Origin: Holophagaceae bacterium
Lineage (GTDB): Bacteria > Acidobacteriota > Holophagae > Holophagales > Holophagaceae
DNA: 64,000 nucleotides
Reading direction: 5' to 3'
Assembly (NCBI GenBank): GCA_017859955.1
Contig: JAFNAB010000024.1
Span: 1 to 64,000, forward strand
Made by a program: the position numbers and the translations under genes. The notes under the pieces were generated by a model. That model made no database searches. It saw only the letters and a list, made by a program, of their open reading frames with translations, and was not told the origin of the DNA. The stretch's first letter is position 1. Each line of letters begins with the position of its first letter. This document shows positions 43,361 through 52,710 of the stretch, piece by piece.

Positions 43361-43501
43361 AGCGGTCGGGTCGCCATCGCCCTGGCGGCGGTCTTCGACG
43401 AATCCGGTGAGAAGTGGGCCCTGACCCCGGGTGACTACACCGTCCATGCGGGTTCTTCTTCCCGGGACGTCCGAGGGACGGCGGGGTTCAGCCTACCTTG
43501 A
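43361..43501 (+). pseudogene. Remnant of a GH3 glucosidase C-terminus
   Basis: This frame reads SGRVAIALAAVFDESGEKW and then ALTPGDYTVHAGSSSRDVRG, ending TAGFSLP-stop. It aligns with the end of the GH3 protein further on (KIFDETTEAW, GTYTVYVGSSSRDIRG, TATFKID-stop). Nothing of the catalytic part remains upstream. Its last 9 bp overlap the 3' end of AraC copy 2. It shows that a second GH3 gene once stood between the two regulators. Confidence 0.75.
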
Positions 43502-44602
43502 GGTCTCAGGGGGCTTCCGGGGGGGCAGCCGGTATTCGCCGGGCGTGACATTGAAGAAATGTCGGAATTCCTTGTTGAGATGGCTGGTGTCGGCATAGCC
43601 GAGGTGGGCCGCGATATCCGAGAGCTTGATGGCGGTGCCCTTGATGAGGCGCGCCGCCTTGTTGACGCGAAGTTCCCGGATGAAGGTGTTGAAGGTCTTC
43701 CCGACGTGGCGCTTGAACATCTCGGATAACCGGGAGGGTGAGTGATTGAAGCGGGTGGCCAGCTCCTGGAGGGTGACGGTCCGGTAATGGGCGTACACGT
43801 AGCTGATGATGGGTGACATGGGGTTGCTCTCCCGGGTGCGCCCGGCCTGGATGACCTCTGCATGGCCACTGTGGTCCCGGACCAGCAGGAGCATGAGGGT
43901 GTTCAGGAGATTCTGCATCATGGCGTCGCGCAGCGGCATGGCCTGCTCGCACTCGTAATAGAGGCGTAGGACGGTCTTCTTCAGTGCGGAGTCCTTGCCC
44001 GTATGGAATAGGATGTTCTGGTCCGCCTCGGCTCCGTAGACGGTTCCTACCAGGAAATCGGAGACGGCGGTCGACCCGGAAAGGAGGCTATGGAAGACGG
44101 CGTCGAAGGAGTCCCGGCGGAACATGGCGTAAATCACGATGTCGGAGTCATCCTCCAAATCGTGCGCATGGAAGGTCTCGGGTGAGACGATGCAGAGGTC
44201 TCCCTCCTTCAGGAGCCGCTCTCCTGAGTTGGACCGGAGCCGACAGTGTCCCTGGTATACGTAAAGGAGTTCGATAAACCCATGGGTATGTTCAAAATCC
44301 GGGGCGTAGCGAAGCTGCTTTGCTACGGAAATGTCCGCGCTGTCCATGAGGGTGACGAAGCCTGGGGTGACCTTGATGCGAACCGGGATGTCCGGGAAGT
44401 TGTCCTCGTGGGTTGTGGCGTAGGTGTCCAGGATGGCCTTGAATTCAGCCATTCCCTCCTGCCGGTTTGGGCCGTTAACGATCTGCCTGCACCGCATTTC
44501 AAAGGGCGTCAGCTCATGTAGCTGACGTTCAAAGGCTTCAATATCCATTGGGAGGGCTAGCCGATCTTGGGAAGAAACGTTCTGGGAGTCAGGATCATCC
44601 AT
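43493..44602 (-). CDS. AraC-family regulator, copy 2
   Basis: A 369-residue paralogue of the previous regulator. The cupin is seen in FEHTHGFIELLYVYQGHCRLRS and EGDLCIVSPETFHAHDLEDD in pattern. The DNA-binding part has YRTVTLQELATRFNHSPSRLSEMFKRH in pattern and LSDIAAHLGYADTSHLNKEFRHFF. ATG 44602 is used; ATG 44548 (MDIEAFERQL) is also possible and fits the sister's alternative start. It is divergent from the GH3 gene across a 367-bp AT-rich gap, and probably controls it. Confidence 0.88.
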   Translation of the reverse strand: MDDPDSQNVSSQDRLALPMDIEAFERQLHELTPFEMRCRQIVNGPNRQEGMAEFKAILDTYATTHEDNFPDIPVRIKVTPGFVTLMDSADISVAKQLRYAPDFEHTHGFIELLYVYQGHCRLRSNSGERLLKEGDLCIVSPETFHAHDLEDDSDIVIYAMFRRDSFDAVFHSLLSGSTAVSDFLVGTVYGAEADQNILFHTGKDSALKKTVLRLYYECEQAMPLRDAMMQNLLNTLMLLLVRDHSGHAEVIQAGRTRESNPMSPIISYVYAHYRTVTLQELATRFNHSPSRLSEMFKRHVGKTFNTFIRELRVNKAARLIKGTAIKLSDIAAHLGYADTSHLNKEFRHFFNVTPGEYRLPPRKPPETSR

Positions 44603-44969
44603 TGGTGTGGCTTATGTCTATGATAGTTTGCACTGTTTGATTAAATAAATATTTTATTAAAATTCACAATCAAATGAAGAATGCAACGCATTTTTGACTT
44701 TTTATCAATAATGTGTGACCTTGTGAAAATAATACAACATCTTGGCCCACCTCGATACATTGCCCGAGGCAATGGGTCTCGTTTAGGTTCATTGTTGCTT
44801 CCCAAAGCAATAACTCCATATTCCCTTCGATGTTCTGCTCGGCAGGGGCATAGCTGCATAACGTAAACGACGTTGATGAATAGCAATATTCGAGCAATCG
44901 CCTAAGCGCGGCTCCGCCGGGCTTGGGAGGTCTTGTCATGTGCCTTTTTGGCATTCAGAGGAGGTGTGC
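44603..44969. promoter_or_regulatory. AT-rich divergent control region of AraC copy 2 and GH3
   Basis: No gene seen. Base composition drops sharply, most strongly at 44640-44730. Short perfect dyads are present: CATTGCC-3-GGCAATG (44758-44774), TTGCTT-4-AAGCAA near 44797, and AACGT-5-ACGTT near 44870. One or more could be AraC sites; which is unknown. Confidence 0.4.
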
Positions 44970-47527
44970 ATGCATTTGAACCACGGTGGAACCGATAAGT
45001 CAAGGAAGGGAGCCCGTTTGCAATTGGGGCTCGCTGCCGCGCTCTGCGGAACTGCGCTGCTGTTGACGGCCTGCGGGGGGAGCAGCAATTCCTCTGGCGG
45101 TACCGTAACGCCGCCCACGATTTGCACCCCAGCTGCGGATGAGGTTCAGCCTTGGCTGAATACGGCCTATACGCCAGCCTGCAGGGCGCAGTTCCTGCTG
45201 GATTCCATCTCCTCGGTCGAGGATAAAGTCGCCTTGGCGCTTGCCCTGGGGACCAATGCGGGTAGCGAGACGGGTGCCGAAGGCACTGCTGCGAAGCAGC
45301 TGCTTGCCACCTACGGGCTTTCGGCCTACACCCGCAAGGACGGACCTGCGGGTGTCGCGGACGGCAGCGGCCATGGGACGGCCTTCCCTTCCCCGGTGAC
45401 CGTGGCCGCCAGTTTCGACACCACCCTGGCGGCCTCCTACGGGGCGGCTATCGGCCAGGAGTTCCATGACTTGGGGTACGGTATGGTCTATGGCCCGGCC
45501 ATGGACATCCTCCGCACTTGGCACTTCGGCCGGGCGGCCGAGGGCTATGGCGAGGACCCCTTCCTGGCGGCCAGCATGGCTCGTCCAATTGTAGACGGCA
45601 TGCAATCCCAGAACGTCGTGGCTGTCATCAAGCACTTCGCAGCCTACACCCAGGAGGCTGGCCGCTCGGGTGAGGACGGCAAGCCCTCCTTCACCAGCAC
45701 CTACGCTTACACGGGCAACGATGTGATCGTCTCCCGCCGGGCGCTTCATGAGATCTACTTCCCGCCCTTCAAGGCGGCCGTCCAGAGTGGCGGCGCCGGG
45801 GGCGTCATGGCGAGCTTCCCCAAGATCAATGGAGAATGGGCGGCGGAGAACCCATACACCCTCGGGGTTCTCAAGACCACCTGGGACTTCGACGGCTTTG
45901 CCATCCCGGACTACCCCTCCTACTTCCATCCGGTCCAGTGCGTCAGCGCCGGGATGGACGCCAAGATCAACGCAGCCTTCCCCATCGGCACCCAGGACAG
46001 CCTGGTGCAGGCCCTCTACGAGGGCACCCTCTCCGAGGAGCGGGTGAACGACATGATCCGCCGCCAGCTCATGCCCATCTGGCGGGTGGGGTTGGATGCC
46101 AATCCGCCCACGGAGGGTGGACCGGCGGTGACGGCCAACCGGGCCGTGGCGGTGGAGGCCATCACCAAGGGGGCTGTGCTCCTGAAGAACGCCGGTGTGC
46201 TGCCCATGAGCGCCACCCAGACCGTCGCTGTCATCGGTGCCCAGGCGGGGAATGATGCCAACACCGCCACGCTACAGGCTCGAGTGAACACCAATCTCTA
46301 TGGGGCCGCCTATGTTCGCCCCGTGAACCTAGTGACCCCCTTCACGGCGATCCAGGCCAAGGCAGGCGCCAACGCCACGTACAGCTCGGGCACCCTGGGG
46401 GTGGGCGCCCTCTCTACCCCATTCGAGGTGATGAGTCACTCTTGGACCCCGGCGGGTGTCCTGATGGTGGACGATGCAACCGGACTCAGCCTGGACAGCT
46501 CTCTCAAGCTCACCACGGACCTCGAAGGGGTCACTCCCGGTCTCACTGCCACTTACTACAACAGCCCTGATCTCTCAGGGAGCGTCCTCGGGACCCAGAC
46601 GGAGTATGCGATCAACTTCTCGGATAACTCCGGGATCGGGATTCCCCTCCCCTACAGCGGCCTGGCGGGGGATCACCAGTGGTCCGTGGCCTGGAGCGGC
46701 TATCTGAACCCCCAGAGCACCGGGACCTACCGCTTCACCGCGAGGGTGAGGGCTCGGACCGTAACTACCTCGGCCTGCGGGGCGACCAGAACGCCCTGGT
46801 GACCGCGGTGGCCAAGGCCAACCCCAACACCGTAGTGGTCATCACCAGTGGCGGCCCGGTGGCCATGCCCTGGATCAATGAAGTTGCGGCGGTGGTGCAG
46901 ATGTGGTTCCCCGGAGAGAACTTCGGCACCGGTGCCGCGCAGCTGCTCTACGGCGATGTCAATCCTTCCGGCAAGCTCCCCATGACCTTCCCGGCTGATA
47001 CCACCCAGGGCCCCGCCACGAGTCGTGCAGATTACCCCGGCCTCAATGCGGATGGAACCACGGGCACCTTCGGTTTGCTCGACAAGGTCAATTACAGTGA
47101 GGACCTTCTCGTTGGCTACCGCTGGTATGACGCGAAGAGTCAGACGCCCCTCTTCCCCTTCGGGCACGGGCTCTCCTACACGACCTTCTCTTACAGCGGG
47201 ATCGACGCCAAGCGGAACAGCAACGGCAGCGTGACGGTCACTGCCAAGATCACCAACAGTGGCAGCCGCACCGGCGCCGAAGTGGCTCAGGTCTACATTG
47301 GATTCCCCAGTTCGGCCGGTGAACCCCCTAAAGTTCTCAAGGGCTTCCAGAAGGTCAGCCTGGCTTCCGGCGGCAGCAGCACGGTTTCCATCTCCATTCC
47401 GGCTGATCAGCTGAAGATTTTCGATGAGACCACCGAGGCCTGGACATCGGTGAAGGGCACCTACACCGTCTATGTGGGTTCCTCCTCCCGCGATATCCGC
47501 GGAACGGCGACCTTCAAGATCGACTAA
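44970..47527 (+). pseudogene. GH3 beta-glucosidase lipoprotein with internal out-of-frame deletion
   Basis: Starts as a lipoprotein (LCGTALLLTACGGSSN) behind GAGGAGG. The GH3 N-terminal domain is intact to about residue 390, with DGPAGVAD, RAAEGYGEDPFLAASMARPIVDGMQSQNVVAVIKHFA in pattern and the likely nucleophile Asp in FDGFAIPDYPS. A PA14 insert begins (LTATYYNSPDLSGS) but stops at TGTYRFTA near 46742. There the frame changes into EGEGSDRNYLGLRGDQNAL, the second GH3 domain, which continues through the FnIII-like domain to the TAA at 47527. The latter half of PA14 and the link are missing. As read, the first frame stops at 46802. Confidence 0.82.
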
Positions 47528-47546
47528 CCAGAACGTGGTTTGAGCC

Positions 47547-47577
47547 TGGGCCCTCGGAGCCTTGCTTCGGGGGCCCA
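47547..47577 (+). terminator. Hairpin after the GH3 gene
   Basis: TGGGCCC and GGGCCCA arms with further pairing in the loop lie 20 bp after the stop; followed by TGTTAT, a weak U-tract. Confidence 0.4.
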
Positions 47578-47622
47578 TGTTATCCTTGTCGCTTTGCATG
47601 CCAAGGACAAACGGGGCCCTCC

Positions 47623-48018
47623 ATGACGACCGAACCCATTGATCTGAAGGCTGAATCTCCCGAGGACGAGGGCCCCAAGCCCAAGAAATCCGGGGTTTTG
47701 GTCCAGAAACACAAGCCCGCTCCCGCGAGCGATATCCGGGAGAAGCTTTGCGCGACCTGCGGCAAGCCCTTCCCCCTGTCGGGTGACCAGAAGTTCTACG
47801 ACTGTCCTGCCTGCTACCGGAAGAACCATCCAGTCCAGAAGCCCCAGCGCAAGACCGGCACCCAGATCCTGATCCAGATCCAGTGCACCGCCTGCGGAGC
47901 CACGGATGTCCTGGACTACATGCCTCCCGATCCCAAGCAGGCCCTCTGTCGAGGCTGTTATGCCGAGCAGAAGAAGCGGGAACCTAAGCCGCAGCTTAAG
48001 CACAAACGTTCAAGATAG
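47623..48018 (+). CDS. Zinc-ribbon protein, 131 aa
   Basis: A small basic soluble protein with two CxxC...CxxC knuckles: CATCGKPFPLSGDQKFYDCPAC in pattern (residues ~43-65) and CTACGATDVLDYMPPDPKQALCRGC in pattern (~88-113). The first resembles the CxDCG/zinc-ribbon seen in many nucleic-acid-binding proteins. N-terminus is acidic, C-terminus basic (KKREPKPQLKHKRSR). Function unknown. The next gene starts 12 bp later. Confidence 0.65.
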   Translation: MTTEPIDLKAESPEDEGPKPKKSGVLVQKHKPAPASDIREKLCATCGKPFPLSGDQKFYDCPACYRKNHPVQKPQRKTGTQILIQIQCTACGATDVLDYMPPDPKQALCRGCYAEQKKREPKPQLKHKRSR

Positions 48019-48030
48019 GAGTTTTCCGCT

Positions 48031-49149
48031 ATGCGTCTTGCCTCCACTTTGTCCCTCTTCCTGGTCTGTGGCGCCGCTTTTGCGCAGGGGCCTACCCTCA
48101 AGGCACGCCCCAAAGCCGCGCCCAGCGCCGATGTCCAGGCGGCCCGCCAAGCCTTCCAGCAGGTTCTCGACTCTGTGGATGCAACCTGGTTCGGCAAGGC
48201 CTACCAGGAATGCAACGCAGTGACGATCTCCGGTCGCATGGATCTGACCCTCTCCGCGGCCGCCATCAATGCCAAGGCTTCCCAGGTCTCGCAGGGGCAG
48301 CTCAAGGGGGTTGCGGCCAAGGGTGGCAAGGCGGCCCTCCAGATCAAGGGGACCTACTTTGCCAACGGGGATTTCCGCACGGAAACCGCAGGCGACTTCG
48401 GGCAGATGGTCTACACCCGCGTCGGCAAGCGGGGCTACATGTACAGCAAGGAGCAGAACGCCTACACGACGGCCGTGGATCTTCCCCCGGCGGACGCCCC
48501 GGTCTCCTTCATGGGCTGGTTCCGTTCGGTGATTCTTGATGTCCAGGCCGCCTACATCGATGCCTCGACTTTCAAACCCAGCTTGGGGAAGGAGGAGGTC
48601 TCCGGTGGCCGGACCCTCCAGACCGCCATCTTCTACGCACCTTCCGGGGTGTATGACCCATCCAAGCGTGAGCAGAACCTCAAGGATACCCTCGGGTTCT
48701 GGAAACGGGGACGGATGGAGGTCGCCTATGACAAGGCCACCCATCTCCCCTATCGCATGAGTTTCTCCAACGATGGTCAGGGTGTGAGCACCAGCATGAC
48801 CTTCCAGTACCTGCCCAGCGGGAAGCTCCAGTCCGTGAGTATCGCCAACCACAGCAGGGGCATGGAGGGGCCGGGCTCCCTCCAGATCGCCTACGGCGCG
48901 GACGGGCTGATGAACCACATCTCGGGCGAATTGACCGGGAAGAGCGTGAAGTGGGACTTCGACCTGGGCCTCAATTGGGCCAAGGGGGCCAAGTCCTCCT
49001 CCATCCACAGCGCGCCCCCTGCCGGGGCCAACAAGAAGGGCGGGGATGAATTCCAGACCGCCATGCTCGTGGGGGTGGCTTCCCAGGTCTTCGATCTCCA
49101 GCGGAACGGCCTGAATCTCATGGCCCCCAAGATTTCGGCGACCAAGTAA
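48031..49149 (+). CDS. Hypothetical secreted protein, 372 aa
   Basis: MRLASTLSLFLVCGAAFAQ is a signal peptide. Residues ~35-200 read as alternating beta strands (GRMDLTLSAAAINAKASQ, AALQIKGTYFANGDFRTE, QMVYTRVGKRGYMYS). Another strand-rich section follows to ~330, vaguely like LolA/LppX lipoprotein-carrier folds, but I cannot prove that. The 3' end is helical. It may share transcription with the zinc-ribbon gene. Confidence 0.5.
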   Translation: MRLASTLSLFLVCGAAFAQGPTLKARPKAAPSADVQAARQAFQQVLDSVDATWFGKAYQECNAVTISGRMDLTLSAAAINAKASQVSQGQLKGVAAKGGKAALQIKGTYFANGDFRTETAGDFGQMVYTRVGKRGYMYSKEQNAYTTAVDLPPADAPVSFMGWFRSVILDVQAAYIDASTFKPSLGKEEVSGGRTLQTAIFYAPSGVYDPSKREQNLKDTLGFWKRGRMEVAYDKATHLPYRMSFSNDGQGVSTSMTFQYLPSGKLQSVSIANHSRGMEGPGSLQIAYGADGLMNHISGELTGKSVKWDFDLGLNWAKGAKSSSIHSAPPAGANKKGGDEFQTAMLVGVASQVFDLQRNGLNLMAPKISATK

Positions 49150-49222
49150 GCCTCGGGTATCATCAAAGGGGAGGAGCCGATGTTGCTCCTCCCCTTCTGT
49201 ATTTCATTTTTATTGGTGATTC

Positions 49223-49570
49223 ATGATTCTCCGCAAGGAATTCAGCTTTGAGGCTGGCCACTTCATTTACAACCATCCTGGCAAGTGCCGGAACATGCAT
49301 GGGCACAGCTACAAGCTCTATGTTTCCGTGGGCGGCCCGGTGAACCCTGAAACGGGCATGGTCATCGACTTCGGTGATCTGGTGCGGATCGTCCAGGAGG
49401 CCGTGATCGAAAAGCTCGACCACCATTTCCTGAACGACATCATCCCCCTCTCGACCTCTGAGAACATCTCGGTCTGGATCTGGCAGCAACTCAAGCCCCT
49501 TCTGCCCGGCCTCTGTCAGCTGGAGCTGTTCGAGACCACCGGCAGTTGCGTGGTCTACCGGGGCGAATGA
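49223..49570 (+). CDS. queD: 6-carboxy-5,6,7,8-tetrahydropterin synthase
   Basis: A 115-residue T-fold enzyme of queuosine synthesis. EFSFEAGHFIYNHPGKCRNMHGHSYKL in pattern supplies the zinc-binding His residues and catalytic Cys (CxxxHGH). MVIDFGDLVRIVQEAVIEKLDHHFLND in pattern and ETTGSCVVYRGE are further family blocks. It makes CPH4 from dihydroneopterin triphosphate. ATG 49223. Overlaps the next gene by ATGA. Confidence 0.92.
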   Translation: MILRKEFSFEAGHFIYNHPGKCRNMHGHSYKLYVSVGGPVNPETGMVIDFGDLVRIVQEAVIEKLDHHFLNDIIPLSTSENISVWIWQQLKPLLPGLCQLELFETTGSCVVYRGE

Positions 49571-50073
49571 TGCGGCGGGTCTGGTTGGCTGTCCCGGCGC
49601 TCTTTGCGCTGGTCTCCTGCAAGCCGCCAGACCTTGCGGCTTCCTATCGGCAGGCGGCCTCCCGGTTGAGTTTCCGGCTTGAGCGGGTGGAGCCCCGGCT
49701 GGACATGTCCCTGCCCCTGGACCGCTCCAAACTGGTGGTCCGCCTGGTGCTCAAGGTGGACAACCCAAGCGATGTGCATTTCCATGCCCGACGGGTCATC
49801 GGGGATCTGGGCTTCGAGGAGATGGGCCAACTGCGCCGGGTCGGTTCGCTGGATCTTCCCCAGGGGGTGGATCTGGCGCCCCGGGCCAGCTCCTCCATGG
49901 TTCTGGACCTGAGCTTCGCCTATGGCGATCTGCGCAGGAACTGGGCGTCCCTGAGCCAAGTCGTCCACCAGGGAGACAAGGCCACTTGGCGGCTCGAAGG
50001 CAAGGCGAGCCTGGAGGCCTTCGGGCTTCCCATCACCGTACCCTTTCATACCCGGTACCACCGAGCGCAGTGA
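49567..50073 (+). CDS. LEA-type/WHy-domain lipoprotein
   Basis: A 168-residue protein beginning MMRRVWLAVPALFALVSCKPPD, a lipoprotein signal with lipobox LVSC. The mature part (RLSFRLERVEPRL, VVRLVLKVDNPSDVHFHARRV, PLPITVPFH-like GLPITVPFHTRY) has the beta pattern of LEA_2/WHy domains. A membrane-attached stress or scaffold role is possible. Coupled to queD. Confidence 0.65.
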   Translation: MMRRVWLAVPALFALVSCKPPDLAASYRQAASRLSFRLERVEPRLDMSLPLDRSKLVVRLVLKVDNPSDVHFHARRVIGDLGFEEMGQLRRVGSLDLPQGVDLAPRASSSMVLDLSFAYGDLRRNWASLSQVVHQGDKATWRLEGKASLEAFGLPITVPFHTRYHRAQ

Positions 50074-50147
50074 TCGGTGCGAGCTTTTTCGGGTCGGGCT
50101 ATGATGGCTGTTGCGAACGTGAACCGACCCCTGTTCTGGAGTGAACC

Positions 50148-50723
50148 ATGACCGACCAAACCATTGACTCGATCCTTGCTGAGACCAAGAAGCGCATGAA
50201 GAGCTCCCTGGAGACCCTGCGCAAGGAAATGGCCACCGTCCGCACGGGTCGCGCCAATCCCGGCATCCTGGATACAGTCCATGTGGAGTACTACGGCTCC
50301 GAGATGCCCTTGAACCAGCTCGCCTCCGTGAGTGTGCCGGAGTCCTCCACCCTGGTGATCCAGCCCTTCGACAAGAGCTCCATCAAGGCCATCGAGACCG
50401 CCATCCTCAAGAGCGAACTGGGGCTGAACCCCTCCAATGATGGCAACGTGATCCGCCTCCCCATCCCCGCCCTCACGGAAGAGCGCCGCAAGGAACTCAC
50501 CAAGGTGGTGCACAAGATGGGCGAAGAGATCAAGACCGCTGTCCGCAACGTCCGCCGGGACGCCAATGACGACGTCAAGAAGCTGGAGAAGGACAAGAAC
50601 GCCGCTGTGTCCGAGGATGCCGCCAAGAAGACCCTGGATCAGATCCAGAAGGTGACGGACGACTTCATCAAGGAGATCGATGAGACCGTCAAGCACAAGG
50701 ACGCCGAGATCATGAAGGTCTGA
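50148..50723 (+). CDS. frr: Ribosome recycling factor
   Basis: A 191-residue RRF. MKSSLETLRKEMATVRTGRANPGILD is the N-terminal helix in pattern; YGSEMPLNQLASVSVPESSTLVIQPFD domain II; NVIRLPIPALTEERRKELTKVV and the C-terminal helix complete the L-shaped fold. It splits post-termination ribosomes with EF-G. TATGAT at ~50099-50104 may be its -10. Confidence 0.97.
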   Translation: MTDQTIDSILAETKKRMKSSLETLRKEMATVRTGRANPGILDTVHVEYYGSEMPLNQLASVSVPESSTLVIQPFDKSSIKAIETAILKSELGLNPSNDGNVIRLPIPALTEERRKELTKVVHKMGEEIKTAVRNVRRDANDDVKKLEKDKNAAVSEDAAKKTLDQIQKVTDDFIKEIDETVKHKDAEIMKV

Positions 50724-50750
50724 ATCGGACTCCCGGGTTAACCTAGGAGC

Positions 50751-51041
50751 ATGCCACCAGCCGCTTCGCGCCCCTTTCTCTGGGACTGCCTTCTTCGAGG
50801 GCTGCGCTTCTGCTATCTAATGTGGGGCGGGATGCTGCTGGGCAGTCTCGCGCTGTACAGTCGCTACCGCCTTCCCGAGTTCGTATGGAAATGGCCTGAC
50901 CTTGCCCGCTTCCTGATGGGGCCCTGGGGCCGGGGTGTCCTCCTGGGCATCGGCTTGGCCCTGGCCTTCGGGGCTCTCATGGAGGTATGGGAACTGGTGG
51001 ACCGGCTGCTGGTGCGCTTCCTCCACGAGTCTGACCACTGA
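50751..51041 (+). CDS. Small membrane protein, 96 aa
   Basis: Two hydrophobic segments, YLMWGGMLLGSLALYSRY and GRGVLLGIGLALAFGALMEVWE in pattern, lie between polar ends. No recognised family. It follows frr by 27 bp. A short repeat region follows it. Confidence 0.5.
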   Translation: MPPAASRPFLWDCLLRGLRFCYLMWGGMLLGSLALYSRYRLPEFVWKWPDLARFLMGPWGRGVLLGIGLALAFGALMEVWELVDRLLVRFLHESDH

Positions 51042-51054
51042 AAAGCTGAAAAGA

Positions 51055-51172
51055 TCCAACACAGAGGGCACGGAGATGGAAAAGAGAGGGCACAGAGGAA
51101 AAGCGGAGAGTAGCCCAATGCTTTTCTCCGAGCTTTCGTTCTGTCCTTTGTGCTTCTGCGGTGGTCTCTCCC
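51055..51172. repeat. CACAGAGG-type inverted repeat, short form
   Basis: Left part carries CACAGAGGGCACGGAG and GGGCACAGAGGAAAAGCGGAG; right part carries CTCCGAGC, TTCTGTCCTTTGTGC, roughly complementary. It resembles the ends of the elements at 22904 and 56872 without the GC-rich core. It fills the 150-bp gap before pyrR, where no attenuator is visible. Confidence 0.55.
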
Positions 51173-51191
51173 ATTCTGTATGGAGCCTCCC

Positions 51192-51728
51192 ATGACTGAT
51201 GCCTGTCTGTTGGACGCGGAACGCATGGAATCCCATCTCCAGCGCCTCTGCCGGGAGATCGCCGCCGCCTTCGGCACCGACCAGTCCCTGGCCCTGTTGG
51301 GCATCCGCAGCCGCGGCCTGCCCCTGGCGGAGCGCCTAGCCGTCAAGCTGAGTGCCATCCTGGGCCAGGAGGTGCCGGTGGGGGTCCTGGATATCACCCT
51401 CTACCGGGATGATCTCTCCGAGGGGGCCGGGGTTCCCCTGGTGCGCCCCACGGAGATCCCCTTTTCCCTCAAGGGCCGCACCGTGGTTCTGGTGGACGAT
51501 GTCCTCTTCTCGGGCCGTACCATCCGGGCGGCCCTGGACGCCCTCCTGGACCACGGCCGTCCCAAGCGGGTCTGGCTGGCGGTGCTGGTGGATCGGGGTG
51601 GACGGGAGCTGCCCATTCAGGCCGACTTCCTGGGGCTGAAGCTGGACGTGGCCGATAACCAGCGGGTATCCGTGAAGGTCCGGGAAATCGACGGAACCGA
51701 TGGCGTCTTCCTGGAAACGCGAGGTTGA
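51192..51728 (+). CDS. pyrR: PyrR: pyr operon regulator / uracil phosphoribosyltransferase
   Basis: A 178-residue type I phosphoribosyltransferase. GIRSRGLPLAERLA and the PRPP loop VVLVDDVLFSGRTIRAALDAL are diagnostic; LDITLYRDDLSEG is typical of PyrR. RVWLAVLVDRGGRELPIQADFLG completes it. ATG 51192 has GGAG. It lies one base from pyrB. I see no pyr-type anti-terminator upstream, so RNA-binding control by PyrR remains inference. Confidence 0.93.
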   Translation: MTDACLLDAERMESHLQRLCREIAAAFGTDQSLALLGIRSRGLPLAERLAVKLSAILGQEVPVGVLDITLYRDDLSEGAGVPLVRPTEIPFSLKGRTVVLVDDVLFSGRTIRAALDALLDHGRPKRVWLAVLVDRGGRELPIQADFLGLKLDVADNQRVSVKVREIDGTDGVFLETRG

Positions 51729-51729
51729 G

Positions 51730-52686
51730 ATGACCCAGCAACGCTACGTCTTTCCCCACCGCCACCTCCTGGGTATCGAACCCCTGGAGCCCCGGGACAT
51801 CCAGATGATCCTGGACCAGGCCCAGGCCTTCGAGGAGGTCTGCGACCGCCCCGAGATCAAGATCGTCCCCGCCCTGCGCAAGCGCCTGGTGGTGAATCTC
51901 TTCTTCGAGAACAGCACCCGCACCCGCAACAGCTTTGAGATTGCCGAGAAGCGGCTCTCGGCGGAGATCATCAACTTCTACCCCGATTCTAGCTCCCTCT
52001 CCAAAGGGGAGACCCTCATCGACACGGCCATGAACCTTCAGGCCATGCGCCCGGACCTCATCGTGATGCGCCACAGCGCCGCCGGGGCGCCCATCATGCT
52101 GGCCCAGCACATCACCCAGGCCAGCATCGTGAACGCTGGCGACGGTGCCCGGGAGCATCCGACCCAGGCCCTGCTGGACGCCTACACCCTCCGAAAGCGC
52201 TTCGGCCGCCTGGAGGGCCTCAAGGTGGCCATCGTGGGGGATATCCGCAACAGCAGGGTAGTGCGGTCCAACCTCTGGCTCCTCACGAAGATGGGGGCCC
52301 ACGTCACCCTGGTCGGTCCACCCACCCTGCTGCCCCGGGAGTTGCAGGCCACCTGGCCCGGCATCGACTGCACCAATGACTTCGATTCGATCATCCCCGA
52401 GATGGACGCCATCATGATGTTGCGCTGCCAGTTCGAGCGGGGTACCGGGGCCTACATTCCGGGGCAGGGCGAGTACGTCCGCTACTACCAGCTCAACGCC
52501 GCGCGCATGCGGCGGGCCAAGCCCGAAGCGGTGGTCCTCCATCCCGGCCCCATGAATCGCGGCGTGGAGATCACTTCTGACGTGGCCGATGGCCCCAACA
52601 GTGTGATCCTGGACCAGGTCACCAATGGTGTCCCCGTTCGCATGGCGGTGCTCTATCTGCTCAACAACGCCTTGATGGAAGCCTGA
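51730..52686 (+). CDS. pyrB: Aspartate carbamoyltransferase catalytic subunit
   Basis: A 318-residue transcarbamylase. FFENSTRTRNSFEIAEKRL is the carbamoyl-phosphate site (STRT), NAGDGAREHPTQALLDAYTL the second signature, and HPGPMNRGVEI the aspartate-side loop. It makes N-carbamoyl-aspartate in pyrimidine synthesis. ATG 51730 with GAGG directly after pyrR. No pyrC is adjacent; the operon ends at a strong hairpin. Confidence 0.97.
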   Translation: MTQQRYVFPHRHLLGIEPLEPRDIQMILDQAQAFEEVCDRPEIKIVPALRKRLVVNLFFENSTRTRNSFEIAEKRLSAEIINFYPDSSSLSKGETLIDTAMNLQAMRPDLIVMRHSAAGAPIMLAQHITQASIVNAGDGAREHPTQALLDAYTLRKRFGRLEGLKVAIVGDIRNSRVVRSNLWLLTKMGAHVTLVGPPTLLPRELQATWPGIDCTNDFDSIIPEMDAIMMLRCQFERGTGAYIPGQGEYVRYYQLNAARMRRAKPEAVVLHPGPMNRGVEITSDVADGPNSVILDQVTNGVPVRMAVLYLLNNALMEA

Positions 52687-52710
52687 GGCGGACCCCCATC
52701 CCGTAAAAAC

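Noticed and set aside
43301-43501. Independent small protein between the AraC genes
   Set aside because: Only the C-terminal part is protein-like and it matches the GH3 tail; the N-terminal part is random, so it is a gene remnant.
44641-44954. Small minus-strand open frames between AraC copy 2 and the GH3 gene
   Set aside because: AT-rich, no ribosome site, Cys/Ile-rich unlike local proteins; treated as control region.
51042-51191. pyr attenuator upstream of pyrR
   Set aside because: The dyad is better explained by the CACAGAGG repeat family; no terminator U-tract or PyrR-binding loop is visible.
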